DNA of 64,000 nucleotides. It comes from Trametes villosa (taxonomy: Eukaryota > Basidiomycota > Agaricomycetes > Polyporales > Polyporaceae). This document shows positions 21,596 through 35,502 of this stretch, piece after piece (the stretch's first letter is position 1; the number at the start of each line of letters is the position of its first letter). The notes under the pieces were generated by a model. The model had not been told where the DNA came from. It did not search any database and saw only the letters and a program-made list of their open reading frames with translations. A program made the position numbers and the translations under genes. The stretch lies in NCBI GenBank assembly GCA_002964805.2, contig PUDQ02000084.1:1-64000 (forward strand), in the 5' to 3' direction.

Positions 21596-24461
21596 TCATC
21601 GCCAGCGTGGTCTTCGCCCCGGTGCCTTGTGGACAGCGTCCTTCTCGAGGCTAGCAGGACGAGCGCGCTCTACGGAGAGGAGAGAAGCGTGAGAGCGCAT
21701 GGGAATGAGCAGCGAACTGACCATCATTCCAGACGACGCGACGCCAAGAAGCGACCAGAGCACGCGCAGGAAGACAAGCACAGCACGGAAGACAGGCACA
21801 TCCATAGATGGCGCATCCGCTGTAGGGAAGAAGGTGAACGCTGCTTCGCCCGCGTGGGCATCCTGCTCACCGCGCCAGATGTACTTGACGATGGAGACGG
21901 ACGCGGCTTCGAACCAGGACCACGTCGTGATGCCCCAGCCACCGGAGATGTCCTTCAGAAGCGACTCCTTCATCGCGCTGGCCGTGCTGTTGATGTTCTG
22001 CATCTCCGCGTGGGCCTTGTCCACAAGGCCGTTTAGGGCAAGGACGACGTTGTCTGCGGCCCCAGCTATTTCGAACTGCTTCTCGTGCGCCAGTTGCGAG
22101 TCTCGTACATGGTCGACGAGGGCGCTGCTAGCTTGCTGCGACTCCCCTATCAAGAGGCGTACGCCCTGTTCGATGGGGGAGAGGATGAGATCGGCGAATG
22201 CCATTGGAGGGTTATTGCACCCACTTGGCGCATGGTCTCGAAATCGCGCTCGAAACTCAGGAACTGGAGACCAACTCGATCCTGTGAGAATATGAGATCT
22301 GACGACGATCGGAGGAGCCATACGGTCTCACCGACAACTCGTTCATGTCTCGCAACTTGAGGTCCATTGAGGCGTACACTTTCTCCATGCTCCGAACGAG
22401 CACTTCGTGGATTGCGGGCGCGACACCTGAAGCCGTTGTAGCGAGCTTAACTCGCTAATGCTGAGTAACGACAGAGGTTCGTACAACTCTACGCTCACCT
22501 CTTCCAGAACTCCGGTTACTCTCGACTCGATCTGCCACCTGGAAGTCAGATTTCTGCTACATCAGGATGGGGAACAACGTGCCTTGAACAGGGTGGCGGA
22601 GTGTTCCTCCGCCGCTTCTCGTCGCGTGTCCATAATGGAATCCCGGAAAGCGCGGCTGATCTGCGACAGGAACGCGTCAAGATGTGCACATTGCATAGCG
22701 TGAAAGCGCAAGCCAGCATCGTACCTCAGCGAGAGTGTGTCTCAACTGCTCGGAAATGCCGCTGGACACTCCACTGATTGTGGCGGAAGAAGCGTGCAGT
22801 TCGTCGAGTATCATGTGCATGTTCTGTACATAGATCGTCAGAAACGGAAGGGCAGGGTCTATACGGCAAGGTACGCACCTCCACCAATGCACTGGAGTGA
22901 TTCAATGTTCGCTCGAATGTGGCCTCTCGAACGGCGAGATGGCGGAGTACGGCGAGGCTCTGGAGTGTCGAATTCCGATGCATCTCCTTCGCAAGATCTG
23001 TTTTCGTCCTCGTGAGACCCCTGAGCTACAGCCGAATCAACCAGCTCCCCAGCAAACCACTGAAACCGCTCAATGGGTGGCAGTGGCCCCAACCAGCGCC
23101 GAGCCTCGCGCCGGAAACCAGATGTTGGAGGGGATACCAACTCCTGCCCGCTGCTTGTCCCGCCCTACCCTCAAACCAAGGCGCGACACGACGCTTGGAA
23201 ACCCACTGAGAAGGCCGAAGCGCAGACGTACACAACGCAAGACGTGAACGACGCAGAACGCGGTGTCAGATGCCTCCAGCCCGCACAGTGGGCGAGGTGA
23301 CGGTCGCGCGGTAGGCGTGTTCAGCGAGCACGTAGAGGAACACGCCAGGCCCGCTCGGCCGTGAACCGGTGAAATTGTGTTGGCGATGGGCCTAGTAGCT
23401 TGGATAGCCACTTCCACCGATACTAAACCCGGACTTCCACTTGCACTTCACCCCGACCATCTTCGTATATACTCCTCGACAAGCATCTAGCAATTCCATG
23501 GCACCTGACATGATGCACGACCTTGCACGAATTAGAAGTGTCATTGTCTGCAGAGACTTCATGACACTTCTAAATCGTTACGAGATCCTGTCATCGTGCA
23601 GGGGTCCTGGAATCCTGGGATGTGCGCCGTGCGCGCGCGAGCGGGGAGAAATCAAAAAGCGCCCCATCGGTTCCAAATCAGCTGTATTGGCGCGGTGGTT
23701 TTCGTACCTATGTCGTTCCATCGCCGGAAAGCGAAACACAGCTGGGCTATTTAGTGCTCGCCCAGTGAGCTCAGGTACCGAAACGCGGAGACGACACACT
23801 TACGAACTTCTCGGAGATACCCCGAGTAACTCGACCAGTACTGCGCGCTGCGTGATAAAGCTCTGCAGGACAACATCAGCCATGTCCACGAATATCTGCC
23901 GGCAGAACTGACTCGACGCATTTCCCAGGCGAGTCTCCTGCATAACGCGGAGGCTGTCCGTCGTCGTCCACGCCGAAAGGGATACATTCCATAGGCGGAG
24001 ACTGATGCTCTGCTGTAGCGATTTCGCACAGCGTCATGGATAGCGCAGCTGGATATATGCGTATGATCAGCAATGCCCCTGCTCTCCAGGGCGAACAGCC
24101 AACCTCTAACGCGCTCGCCTTCGTGGGCTTCCAGTTCTGCGCAGCTTGAGCGGATCATGCCCGCTGCCCTTCTGAAGCAATCCGGCCTTGTCGAATACTT
24201 TTCGAGAGCCTCTGCGCGTGGTCGGCGATAGCAGCCTTCTGCCGCCATGCATACACTCACCAGAACCCTGCAAAACGAGCGCGACTTCTTCCGGGATAGG
24301 GGCATCTATGCATGGCCATGTGAGCTCCCGACGTCGTTGCCCGCGCCCGACACACCTTCTATCGCGCCCAGTCCTCGTGGACTAGGGCTGCCCTTCTTCC
24401 ACAGGGATGTATGCGCCCATGAGAAGGCTCCAGCGAGCGGCAAGTAGGCGATCAGCGGCAT
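21596..24461 (-). CDS. KAR5: KAR5/Tht1-family nuclear fusion protein, copy 2
   Basis: Exons traced: 24356-24461, 24104-24238, 23913-24048, 23804-23862, 23708-23746, 22879-22997, 22725-22823 and 22583-22660. Each matches copy 1 in length except the first (106 against 100 nt). Conserved pieces are the leader MPLIAYLPLAGAFSWAHTS, RPDCFRRAAGMIRSSC, MTLCEIATAEHQ, ALSRSAQYWSSYSGYL, PQLCFAFRRWNDI, DLAKEMHRNST and ILDELHASSATISG. The C-terminal hydrophobic segment FRAVLVFLRVLWSLLG is present, then a stop at 21596, about 24 codons earlier than the frame end of copy 1. The donor after exon 22583-22660 reads GC instead of GT (copy 1 has GT), so this copy may splice less well. It is divergent with the GST gene. 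Confidence 0.87.
22998..23707 (-). other. Enlarged intron (710 nt) in KAR5 copy 2
   Basis: Between the exons encoding FRRWNDI and LAKEMHRNS, at the same position as the 323-nt intron of copy 1. Its central part (about 23250-23690) has no counterpart in copy 1. It encodes nothing recognisable. Confidence 0.75.
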
Positions 24462-24789
24462 AGAGGGGCGCATCGCGTGTGTGACTTCTGGGCTCTGGCC
24501 TGCCGACGCTGCTGTGCCTCGGGCGCAGGTCGCGGGAGCGTTGCGCAGGCGGTGGGAGATGGGGGACACGGTGGGCGCGACTGTATGCGCGTCTGGTCGG
24601 ACCTGGGTGGTCGACGTCGAGAGCAAGTTCACAGGCGCCCATGTGACGCCGCTGCGGGCTTCCCATGGGCCAGGGGCCGCCGACGCCGACGACGGCCCCG
24701 ACACTCGGGTCGGCGTCGACGGTTGCACGCTGGGCCCGCGTTCCCAACGCTCAGCTTGTCTCCGCACCACCACCACCACCACCATCATC
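24462..24789. promoter_or_regulatory. Shared divergent promoter of KAR5 copy 2 and the GST gene
   Basis: About 330 bp between two genes transcribed away from each other. The KAR5-proximal part is repeated upstream of KAR5 copy 1. A (CAC)n/(CAT)n run at about 24764-24789 abuts the GST start codon. Confidence 0.55.
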
Positions 24790-25934
24790 ATGGCTGCCCC
24801 CGCTGCACAGGTCGCCGAAGGCGGCCCCAAGTTAGTTGTCCACCATCTGAACAACTCGCGCTCGCAACGGATTTTGTGGCTCCTGGTGCGTTGCACGGTG
24901 TTACCGGATCGCTGCCCCAGTCTCCACCGACGCTGACGGGCGCGCGCGTTGCATTTAATGGGGGCGTGATGCAGGAGGAGCTCGAGGTACCGTATGAGCT
25001 GAAGAAATATCAGCGCACCGTGGAAATGCTGGCGCCCCCGGAACTCAAGGCCGTCAATCCGTTGGGAAATGCACCGGTCATCACTGATGGCGACCTCAAC
25101 CTCGCCGAGAGTGGTGCCATCGTCGGTACGTGGCTCAGCGGCTTTCGGACCGTATGTGTTTCGCCGTGCATGAACGAACAGCAGCGGTCATGAAACCAGT
25201 GTTCCCTCCTATGTTCTCGGGTTTCTATGCGTCTTGGATGGTAGTCTGACCTGTTCGCAGAGTACATTATACAGAAGTACGGCAATGGGCGTGCTCAAGC
25301 CCCCGCTTCCGGGAAGATAGATGACCTCTACTGTCAGTATTATACCTTCTTGCACGAGGTCATTCCTCACTAGCAATATACCAGACACCCACTATTCGGA
25401 GGCGTCGCTCATGCCGATGCTGGTGAACAAGCTCATCTTCAACATCATCCCGGAGAGGTCTCCGTTCTTTATCCGGCCTCTTCTCAAGACGGCGTTCAAC
25501 GCAATCTCAGCCAAGATGCTTGACCCCCGCTTGAAGATCCACGCGGAAATGGTGAGTATTTGCGGAGTGCTTGGAGCAACGAGCGCAACTCACCAAGTCG
25601 CCATAGATTGAGAAGCACCTCAGCAAGGATGATCGCCAGTTTTTTGCTGGAGGTGAAGAGCCGACCGCCGCGGATTACATGATGATATTCTGCCTCGAGG
25701 CTTGGACCTCGCGCGGCGATATCGGCGAAAAGACCAAGGCATACATTGCAAGAATCCATGCAAGGTAATTTTCAACCTTCTGTTGCGGCGGCCCGGTGCT
25801 CATGATACATACCCCAACAGGCCCGCTTACCAGCGCGTAAGTGTATGCGAATGTGCATGCAGTTGTTCGAACTGACGGTTTTTCAGGGTCTTGAGAAAGG
25901 AGGAGAGTATGCATATGCAAAGGTCACGAAGTGA
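24790..25934 (+). CDS. Glutathione S-transferase, GTT1-like
   Basis: Seven exons: 24790-24885, 24975-25125, 25261-25332, 25385-25551, 25607-25764, 25821-25836 and 25887-25934. The joined frame is open, 235 aa, a usual GST length. It would conjugate glutathione to electrophiles. Seen: a thioredoxin-fold N domain starting LVVHHLNNSRSQRILWLLEE, with a candidate catalytic Ser at residue 23 or 25; the cis-Pro region LGNAPVITDGD; the glutathione-binding LAESGAIVEY; and an all-helical C domain ending KGGEYAYAKVTK. The LLEEL and NPLGNAPV spacing is closest to fungal GTT1-type enzymes. One exon is only 16 nt. It is divergent from KAR5 copy 2; functional coupling is not implied. Confidence 0.92.
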
Positions 25935-26547
25935 CCCGAGCATCGGGACAGCGTTATCTCCGTAGCGTCTCTACCTCTTGGATTTGTACATTGTGATTGA
26001 TTACTGCAACACGTACATCACTGTATTGTGCGTTCGCAAGGCTGATAAATGTAAAGGCGGTACCCGTCTGAGGGTTGCATGCACGTACACCCCACCCACA
26101 TGTCAGATCTAGCTTGCAAGGGGAACACGCCAAGTCGGTCGACTGAGTACATGCTACAAGAGGTATATCCATTATTAGGGAGAAGAGTATAGTACATCAA
26201 CGGTGGTGGTGGTGCTACAAGCCGGTATCGAGACATCTAGCGAGCGCGCGGAAGCTAAGGCTACAGTGGGTACATCGGGATCTGGGGGGTAAAAAGAAGT
26301 CCGGCGTGCGCCAACAGGATTGCACGGGTATGAATATGGATACACCAAAAAGCGACGGGCCCGGATGCTCAATATCCGTTCAATACAATAGGAAAAATAC
26401 GAAGCACCAAAGGGAACATGCCGGGGCATGGAGAATAATTAGAACGAAAGAAAGCGGGGAGAGCAAGAAAGGGGACTATAGAGACAGTGGGGTGTAGTGC
26501 GTGTGGACTAGACGATACAGTGAGCGGTGTGCGACTTACAACATTCA
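25935..26547. other. Intergenic, no gene seen
   Basis: Convergent 3' ends of the GST gene and the minus-strand gene at 26548. No ORF with protein-like composition. Confidence 0.5.
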
Positions 26548-27808
26548 TTACGTGGAGCGGCGTTCCGACTCGGTGCGGGTGCGCCTCGAGTACGTCCCGC
26601 CGGACGCGGCCTTCTGCTCCCATTTTTCGGCGCCCTCGCCCTCGACCCAGTTGCCGGTGACGCGGTCGCGCTCGAAGTCGCCGTCTTGGTAGCCGTAGCG
26701 CGCCTGGAGCAGCTGGAGCAGCGGGTTCCTGAGCGCGGGGTCCATGCGGACGCTCTCGCCGGGGTGGTAGCTGCCGACCCCATGGCGCGAGAGGCTCTCC
26801 TCGAACAGCGCCTGCTCGTAGGTGCACCCGCAGTTGAGGAAGCCCGGGGGTGCCATGCGCGGCGGGAATTCCCTGCGCTCGCGGCGCGAGTCGTGCCACG
26901 CGCACAGGGCGTTCCCCGCGCGGTTCAGCGAGCAGTATGTCCGGATGCGGGCGCTGGTGCGTGCCTGCCACTCCTGGTTGAACGTCCCGTGCGGCTGGGG
27001 CGTGGACATCGGGGTGGGGAGGCCACCGGCGTATGCACCGCGCGACACCTCGGTCTCAAGCTCGCGGATGCGCCGGCGCGACGACTCGTTGACGATCTCG
27101 AGCTGGCGGATGCGCTGCAGGAGGCGGCGATTTTCTTCCTCGAGTTTCTCGGGAGAAGCGCGAGACTGCCGAGCGGCCTGCATTCCGGGGGCGGGCGTAG
27201 AGGAGGGCGAGATGACCATCGCTGCCGCGCCAGAAGGCGGAGTCGTGTTTTGCTGGCCCCTGTCCTGGGAGAACGCGTATTGATCCGGGAAGCCAGACAC
27301 GAGCCCAGGAGACGTCTCTGGCGAGGCGTAGATACCCATGCCGTACTGGGAGAACGACGCGAAGGCACCCGACGGGCTGGCAGAGTTGACCTGCCCGAGG
27401 TATGCCATGTTAGGGTCGTCGGGGACGGTCATGTAGTTGCTGGACATCGCAGACGAGGTGGGGGAAGGGGTCCACGAGGCGAGCCCGGACGGGGGCGTGA
27501 CCGAGGTGCGGGAGTGGGCGGCAATGTGGGTGTCGCCCATCGCGCCGGATAGGCTCGACGTCGAGCTGGAGTGGGGGCGCATGCCCGAGCGGGATGACTG
27601 CAGACGGCGCTGCGCGTCGGCCTGTACACAGAGGTGAGAACGCGCATACACGCGTGGGCCGAAGCCGTACCTGAGGGAAGCCGCCAGCATACGCGAAGGA
27701 TGCGTCTGTGGTCCCGCTGCGCCGGCTTGACGTCTGGGCGTTCGAAGAGTACTGCTCCGGCTCGGGTTTGACGCCAGTTGGCCACGTTGCGTAAGGTGTT
27801 TGGGACAT
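26548..27808 (-). CDS. Conserved coiled-coil protein of unknown function
   Basis: Two exons (27671-27808 and 26548-27621) join in phase 0 to give 403 aa. The first half is Ser/Pro-rich and probably disordered. A heptad-type helix (LEEENRRLLQRIRQLEIV, about residues 206-223, continuing to about 235) could dimerise. The C-terminal 120 residues look like a compact domain: RTYCSLNRAGNALCAWHDS, PPRMAPPGFLNCGCTYEQ, HGVGSYHPGESVRMDPALR and a GYQDGDFERD repeat-like end. The spaced Cys/His residues could bind metal, but I know no named family. The longer frame running up to 28101 is read-through of the intron and 5' region. From memory, similar C-terminal domains are widespread in Agaricomycetes. Confidence 0.8.
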
Positions 27809-30800
27809 TTTGGGTCGCTGACTGTGAAGTCTAGAGTAGGGTGTTTTGTGTAGTCTGGCAGCTCTGGCCGATAATGAAGGACTGCGGCACACGTGGGGTG
27901 CTCGGGAGGGGTAAAGGAAGGATGTCGAGATCGACGGGTTGGAGGAGGGAGAGGCGGGTGGCGACGGAAGATAAGTAGCCAACGTGAGGGACGCGACTCT
28001 GCGAGAGTGGCGGAGTAGCGGTGAACGGGGCGGTATAAATGTGAAACACTGACACAGGTGGCGGTGTCGCCTCTCCTGGGACAGCGCACGTAAATGTCCA
28101 CAGCTCACTTGTTGCAGTGGCTCCATCCGGACATACGTGGTTGTTGAGGAGCGGCAGCGGAGATGATCAAATGTCGCGAGGGACGGCGATCCTCTGCTGC
28201 AGGGCGGCACGTTGCATGCGGATATGGGTGGAGAAAGCCGGGGAGCTCGTCCAACCGACAGGGACCGCCTCCGTTTGATCTGGTATAGAGACCACAGTGT
28301 CGTCCTCAGGCTCCGTCGTAAGCATCTGGATCAGAAGAAGTTGACACACGCATGATAGCAGGCTGATTCTACGTACAACAGCATGGATCCCACCGAGCCT
28401 TCCCCACGTTCTCATGGTAAACACCAGCATCGCCCAGCACAAACACGCAGCCAGAGCATTGCAACTCACGCTTTTCCCCGGCCGACGTCCGGTATGACCG
28501 TCCGAGGCAGCGCTGCATAGCGTCGGTATGTTGATCATCTATCACGTGTTGTAGCCTGGAAGGGGCATCTCGACAAACCTGTCCCGCAGGGCGGTGCATG
28601 GCTAAATACGAAAATAACGCGCCCTGCGGCATTGTGGAACGCGGCCACGCCTTGCGGGTACCTTACTTCCGTATTACGTCGCCGCAAGGCCCAAGAGAGT
28701 TGAGATAGTCTCTAGTGCGGGAACACCGCCGTATGCGCCCGAATCAACGCGGTCGGGAGGTTCCCAGCTGGATCTCAATGACGGAATGATCAACATATCA
28801 GTGCCTTTAGACGCCTCGCGACGGGCGCTGTCCGCAAATCTGAACGAGGGCACGCACCTGTATCATGCAACCAATCCTGATAAAACATGTTCAAACGTCC
28901 AAGCGGAGGGGGTGGATAACGTCCACCATGTAATGGCATAACCTACTCGTTTCGCCCGTATGGTGACTTGATGAACTCGCAGGGACATCTAGACGCCTAA
29001 TGCACACGTTATATTGACGTCTGTGTCGTGCCATGTGTGAGTAGAACATGATCTCCATGAGATCCCGCGCGCACAAAGCCTGAGGCCGAGCGGGATGTTC
29101 CCGTACCCGTCAATGTAGGCTTCGCGAGCGCTGTTTGCCCACACGGTCCAGAAGTCGCTGCATAATGCCTGCCGTGCGAGCGCAGTGATGGAACCAAACA
29201 CATGGTGGTGGGGAAGCATGGTCGCAAGGCGTACCGCCATATGTCAGGCTTCGAGGCCACGGGTCAGATAACCGCCGTGCTGTTGTCCATAGTGAAGGCG
29301 TGCCGCCGAAGTCTGTTCGTAAATGCGTCCGTAGTAGTCCGTAGCGGGGCAACGCCGTCTTTGAAGCAACGCATCAATGATGAGAGCCGGCGTGAGGCCT
29401 ACGATCGCGATATCAATGGCGCTGGTATCCGCTCATACTGTAGGCTGTTGCCATTCCTGTGGCAAGCGTGAGCACGCGAGAAGCGCAGAAATGACTGAAA
29501 TGCGAAGCATGAGACCGTGTTTCGGAGCCCTGACTCTCTCGAGCAGTGCTCGAAAATAGACCTGCTTTAAAGTTGGCCTTGGACGAGTAACGATCCGCCC
29601 GGAATGCGAGTCCGAAGTCCGAGATCAGTGCGTCTGTTGCCGTCGTGGGCGGTGATCAAATAAACCTCCGCAGAGGCAACGGACACTGCTGATCTGCAAG
29701 GGCATCACCACAATGAAGAGGCTTCGCGTCCGGCTCCACATCATGTGGGCACTAAAGTTGATGGAAACGGCCGGCTTAGGTGTTTTGCAGGACTTGTTTA
29801 CGAACCGGCCGGCGAGTCAAATGAAGCGAGACGTCAGGATCTGCACAGCTCGGCGGGTGTGCCTCTATCATCGATTCGTCCCCAGACACGGAATGGGGCA
29901 TCTGGGAAGGAGGCGATGTAACCTCGCAAAGGTAACATGGCCCAATGCTACTAAACGAGTGGACCAACGAGAATATATTCTCATATAGAAGCCAGTGTGG
30001 GAATACCAGCAGATAGTTAACCATTGCAACACTCACCTATCGTCACGCCAACCCGCCGACAGCATTGCTGATGACTTTCTGGTGCGTGTCCGATGTGTGG
30101 CTACCACATTGCGCACCCTGTCCTGCGGTGCATATGATCGCTGAGCTTTCCCATGCATAGATTTGAGGGTGCTCTGCGCGAAACGGCTGTCCGCAGTCTC
30201 ACGCTGTAGCGTCGGTGGGTGGATGTGCCGTGTGTCATTAGAGGTCGTTTGCCGCCTTGTCCTCGTATCGAACGACATCTCTCCAAGGCTTGGCTTTGGG
30301 TAACACTTGGCTGGATTATCTTGCTGATCAGTAAAGTGCGAGCTACGGCGAGGCGCAACGGACCTTGACTGAGGAGGTACCTGAACGGCGCCCGTCTCCA
30401 CGTTCATGTCCACGAACTTGGTCAGTTCCACGGCAGGACGGCCCTGGCAGCTTTCGCAGATAAGAATCAGCATACGTGTTCCAATGCACAGGGTGTGAAC
30501 GAGGGCACATTCTAAAGATTCGGATGACTGGTAAACAATGCCACTGTGGCGGCCCATCCGCCTGCAGTCCAGGCTCGCATTTGAACTGCACAACCTCAGC
30601 GAGGCGGCATTTCTTGCTCGCCTGCGCATCTGTCCGCTCAGGCGTCGACATCGGTGCCCTGAAATCGGTGGCCGAGGTGGACGACTAGCAGGATGAGAGA
30701 CCGTGTGGACGAGGCCAGAGCGAAGCACGGGCGATCGAAGCGCTGAGATTGTGCAGGGCGCCGGCCTCCCGCGCACGTGTATCTCGCGTGGATAAGATGC

Positions 30801-30904
30801 TCGTCCGATTCTGCTGCAAATAAAACGGCCGCCGCTCACTCACCTCTCTTCCTTCCCCACCCCTTCCTCTCCCTCCTCTTTCTGAACCTCCTTTTCCAAT
30901 CACC
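27809..30904. other. Intergenic, no convincing gene
   Basis: About 3.1 kb. Upstream of 27808 it is C/T-rich on the minus strand, fitting a promoter. From 28.3 to 30.8 kb only scattered short ORFs occur, in moderate-GC sequence. The last 60 bases before 30905 are a strong pyrimidine tract typical of highly expressed fungal genes. Confidence 0.45.
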
Positions 30905-32737
<1,833 letters not shown>

Positions 32738-33437
32738 ATGTTTTCGTCACGACGTGCTTCGCTTCGTAGACGAACATCGGCCTCAACGCGCCCACTCCAG
32801 AAAAGATCCAATACGCATGGGATCCTCAACGACCCTCAGAGGTTAGGTTGGAGGCAGGGTGGTGTCAGGACGTCCCGCCCGGTGGCACTCGACGCCGGGC
32901 GCGGAGGTAACGCCGAGTATGCCGCGTCGAGGCGGCAGGGGTGATGATGCTGTATGGGCCTCAACGTGCCCTTCTCGTGTATGTCGTACGAGTGGATGAT
33001 TGGATGGTTATGTGTCGCATCACTTGCAGTTCGTTGTGACCAGCACGGCTACGGTCTCATTGTTCCCAGTTACTGGAGCATGGGAAGAACTCTCGTGAGT
33101 TATCTTGTTCTCACGAGGGTACGCGCATGATGACTGGTGCGCAAACCTCGCACAGCGCCAGCGTCCAGACGTCCAGTGCATGCATGAAATGCAGCGACCG
33201 CGTGCCATTCATGCGCGCCCGCTGCTGACAGCATACGCACGCCGTCAAAGACCGAGGTGCACAGTCAGTGGTGCAGATGGTTCCTATCATGATAGCCTCC
33301 GCGATTCCGCAGATCAGCTGGGTCCTGCTCCGGGCATGGCCTGATCTGGAGCTCAAGACTGCCAACGGTCGTCCTCCGCCCACATCTGCTCCTCCAAGGA
33401 GTGCCGCTTGCCAAGTGCCAAGAGAAAGCAAACCACC
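32738..33437. other. Intergenic, no gene seen
   Basis: 3' flank of AHCY and upstream region of the next plus-strand gene. An imperfect inverted repeat (AACTCTCGTGAG / CTCACGAG near 33090-33120) is the only visible structure. Confidence 0.45.
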
Positions 33438-35280
33438 ATGGGCGACGCAGTGTCTCCGCTTGGTCCCATCGACCCAGCATCGGTGCCCGAGGCAGAGACG
33501 GAGAAGTCCGCGCCCTGGATCGTCCGGAAGCTGGTGGGGGTGCGTCAACCATCTCATCTGACGCCGCTCACCGCTTCTCCGCATGCTGACTGAAAATATT
33601 TGTGCGTGCGCGGCGCGCCTCGCGTCTGCGCCATGTAGTCCATGACCGGACGCATTGTGCGGTCCTCCTGGGAGACCCTGAGGGCGTCTGGGACTAGTGT
33701 CATCTGTTTGTCACCGGTATGTCGGTCGCTCAGCGTGCTGCGATACGGTCGCACTGACGGTCACCTGCGCGCGCGGTGCCGCCGTCGCACAGTGGGGTGA
33801 CTCCTCACCCCTCCTCCTCCCGTGCATTCGTTTCAGGGACCTTGCGGTGCACACTATCATCGCTGCGACGGTAAGGCAACTGAACGCGCCCGCGTCCTGG
33901 ATGGTGCTGACGTCCGTTTTACCGCTGTATGTGCACCCTCGTGGTGCCCACCCGCCTGTTGGGCTGCATTGTCATCGTCTTGCAATGTGCACCGGCAGGG
34001 CGGCGTGGCCGCGGTCGCAGCGCCAGTCATGGGCCCTGTTTCAGACGTAGTGGTGTCCACGCTGGGGGACACGATCTTGGTCGAGGTGGGAATGCATGTC
34101 GGGTTCGACCTCACCACGAAGGCCGCCAACGACCTCATCTTCGACGGGGCGATCAAGAAGGCCTTCCCAATTCACTCGCGCCGCCTCGAGACGACCGGTG
34201 TGAAGACGCTGACGATCACGCTGAAGTACAAGCACGTCCCTGACGATGCCTCGCTCGGGTTCTACCGCAGCGGGCTGCACAAGTGAGCTCGGACGCGGCC
34301 TCCCGGCGCAATGAGGCAGCACTGACCGCGTGCGCTGGCCTGTGTCAGGGACAACTCGCTGTTCGCGAGCGTCAAGGACTACCTCGCCGTCGAGAAGGGC
34401 TGGTTCTCGCCGTACCTGTTCGCAAGCGGGCGGCGCCCCGTCATCCCGCGCTCGGTCAAGCCAGATGTCATCTTTTGTCACGGCCCATTCCTGTCCGGTA
34501 CGTCTCCAGCCTGAGCCACATTACTACGGTGCTGCGAGACCCTGCTGACCGATGGTTACAGGCGACTACAGGGTGGGCGAGACGCTCCTCGCCGAGTCCG
34601 CAGCGGTCATCTCACTCAGCAAGGTCGTGGCCCCTCCCACCACGGAGGACCCCGCCGCCCCTCAGTCGCACTCTGGCCTCAGCCTGAACCTGCCGAACCT
34701 CTCGAACGTCTTCTCGCGCTCCCGCACGCCCTCACCTGAGCCGGCACTCACGGCGCTCCCGCCGCCACCGACGCCGCGGCGCCTCGCGGTGCTCGTCGTC
34801 GGCCTGAAGGCGCACCGCGCGGGCTTCTGGACGACGAGCGCGCGCCCGGGCGAGAGCGTGGTGCAGTACCAGCTGCTCAACGGCTGCCCCGCCCTCGTCG
34901 TGCCCGCGAAGATTGGCGCGCCGCTGCTCGCGTGGGACACGCTCACGCTGGAGCAGCTCTGGGGCGTCGCCCTCCCGGAGGGGGACGCGCCCGATGCGAA
35001 GAGCGCGGACGGGCGGTTCGAGGGCGTGACGACGGTGCTGTATGAGTTCTTGGATCTGTGCGTGGATTGGGAGAGGGTTGTTCTTTCTACGGAGCAGGCG
35101 GGCGAGGGGGAGGATGTGCAGGATGGGGTGAAGGAGGTGGGGCTAGAGGAGAAGCGGGAGGCGTTGAAGGGCGCTCTGAAGGTGTTGGTCGCCGCTGCTA
35201 TACGTAGTGGGGAGAGCAAGGAGGCCAAGAAGGAAGTTGACAAGGAGAGGAGCGGGATCGCGATGTGGAGGATTCCGTAG
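33438..35280 (+). CDS. Unknown basidiomycete-type protein
   Basis: Clear exons are 33999-34282, 34349-34497 and 34562-35280 (383 aa, open). A preceding exon at 33837-33870 (LAVHTIIAAT) and a first exon from ATG 33438 (MGDAVSPLGPIDPASVPEAE) are likely, but their phases need another small exon or a shifted boundary between 33540 and 33836. Seen: an N-terminal hydrophobic, Gly/Ala/Val-rich stretch (GGVAAVAAPVMGPVSDVVVS), a globular part (LTTKAANDLIFDGAIKKAF, YKHVPDDASLGFY), a Pro/Ser-rich linker, and a second globular part (RRLAVLVVGLKAHRAGFW, FEGVTTVLYEFLDLCVDWE) with an acidic-basic helical tail. No known family or active site recognised. Confidence 0.72.
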
Positions 35281-35502
35281 GCCCCAACGGTGTCGCACGC
35301 ATAAAGGGCTGGGACACGAAAGCGTCGTGGCATAACTTTGGATACGGCACGCTACTACAGTATCGGATTTTTGGATACCCTGATGTACGCTTCTGAGCAG
35401 TGATATAAGATACACATCTACTCATATACGATAGCCTGGTCCGGAAGGGAAGGTAGACGGAACGGAACGATGCGAGTGTGAACTTAGACATACTGTCCTC
35501 TC

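Larger units (their letters stand above)
21187..24727. repeat. Large direct repeat, copy 2 (KAR5 segment)
   Basis: Same order and orientation as 9298-12440, about 11.9 kb away. It is about 400 nt longer, mostly from the KAR5 intron at 22998-23707. The homology ends inside the KAR5-GST intergenic region, so the GST gene was not part of the shared segment. Confidence 0.93.

Noticed and set aside
22985..23045. tRNA A-box-like TAGCTCAGGGG on the minus strand near a KAR5 exon, suggesting a tRNA or SINE
   Set aside because: No matching B box or clover-leaf. The string lies at the end of the enlarged KAR5 intron beside coding sequence conserved in both copies.
26548..28101. A 517-aa minus-strand ORF
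   Set aside because: Its upstream part reads the 5' region and an intron (GTACGG...ACAG). The spliced 403-aa model starting at 27808 has proper splice sites and a better N terminus.
33540..33836. A specific small exon joining the first two exons of the unknown gene at 33438
   Set aside because: Several candidates (for example 33652-33715) are open, but none fits both phases; I left the structure unresolved rather than choose one.
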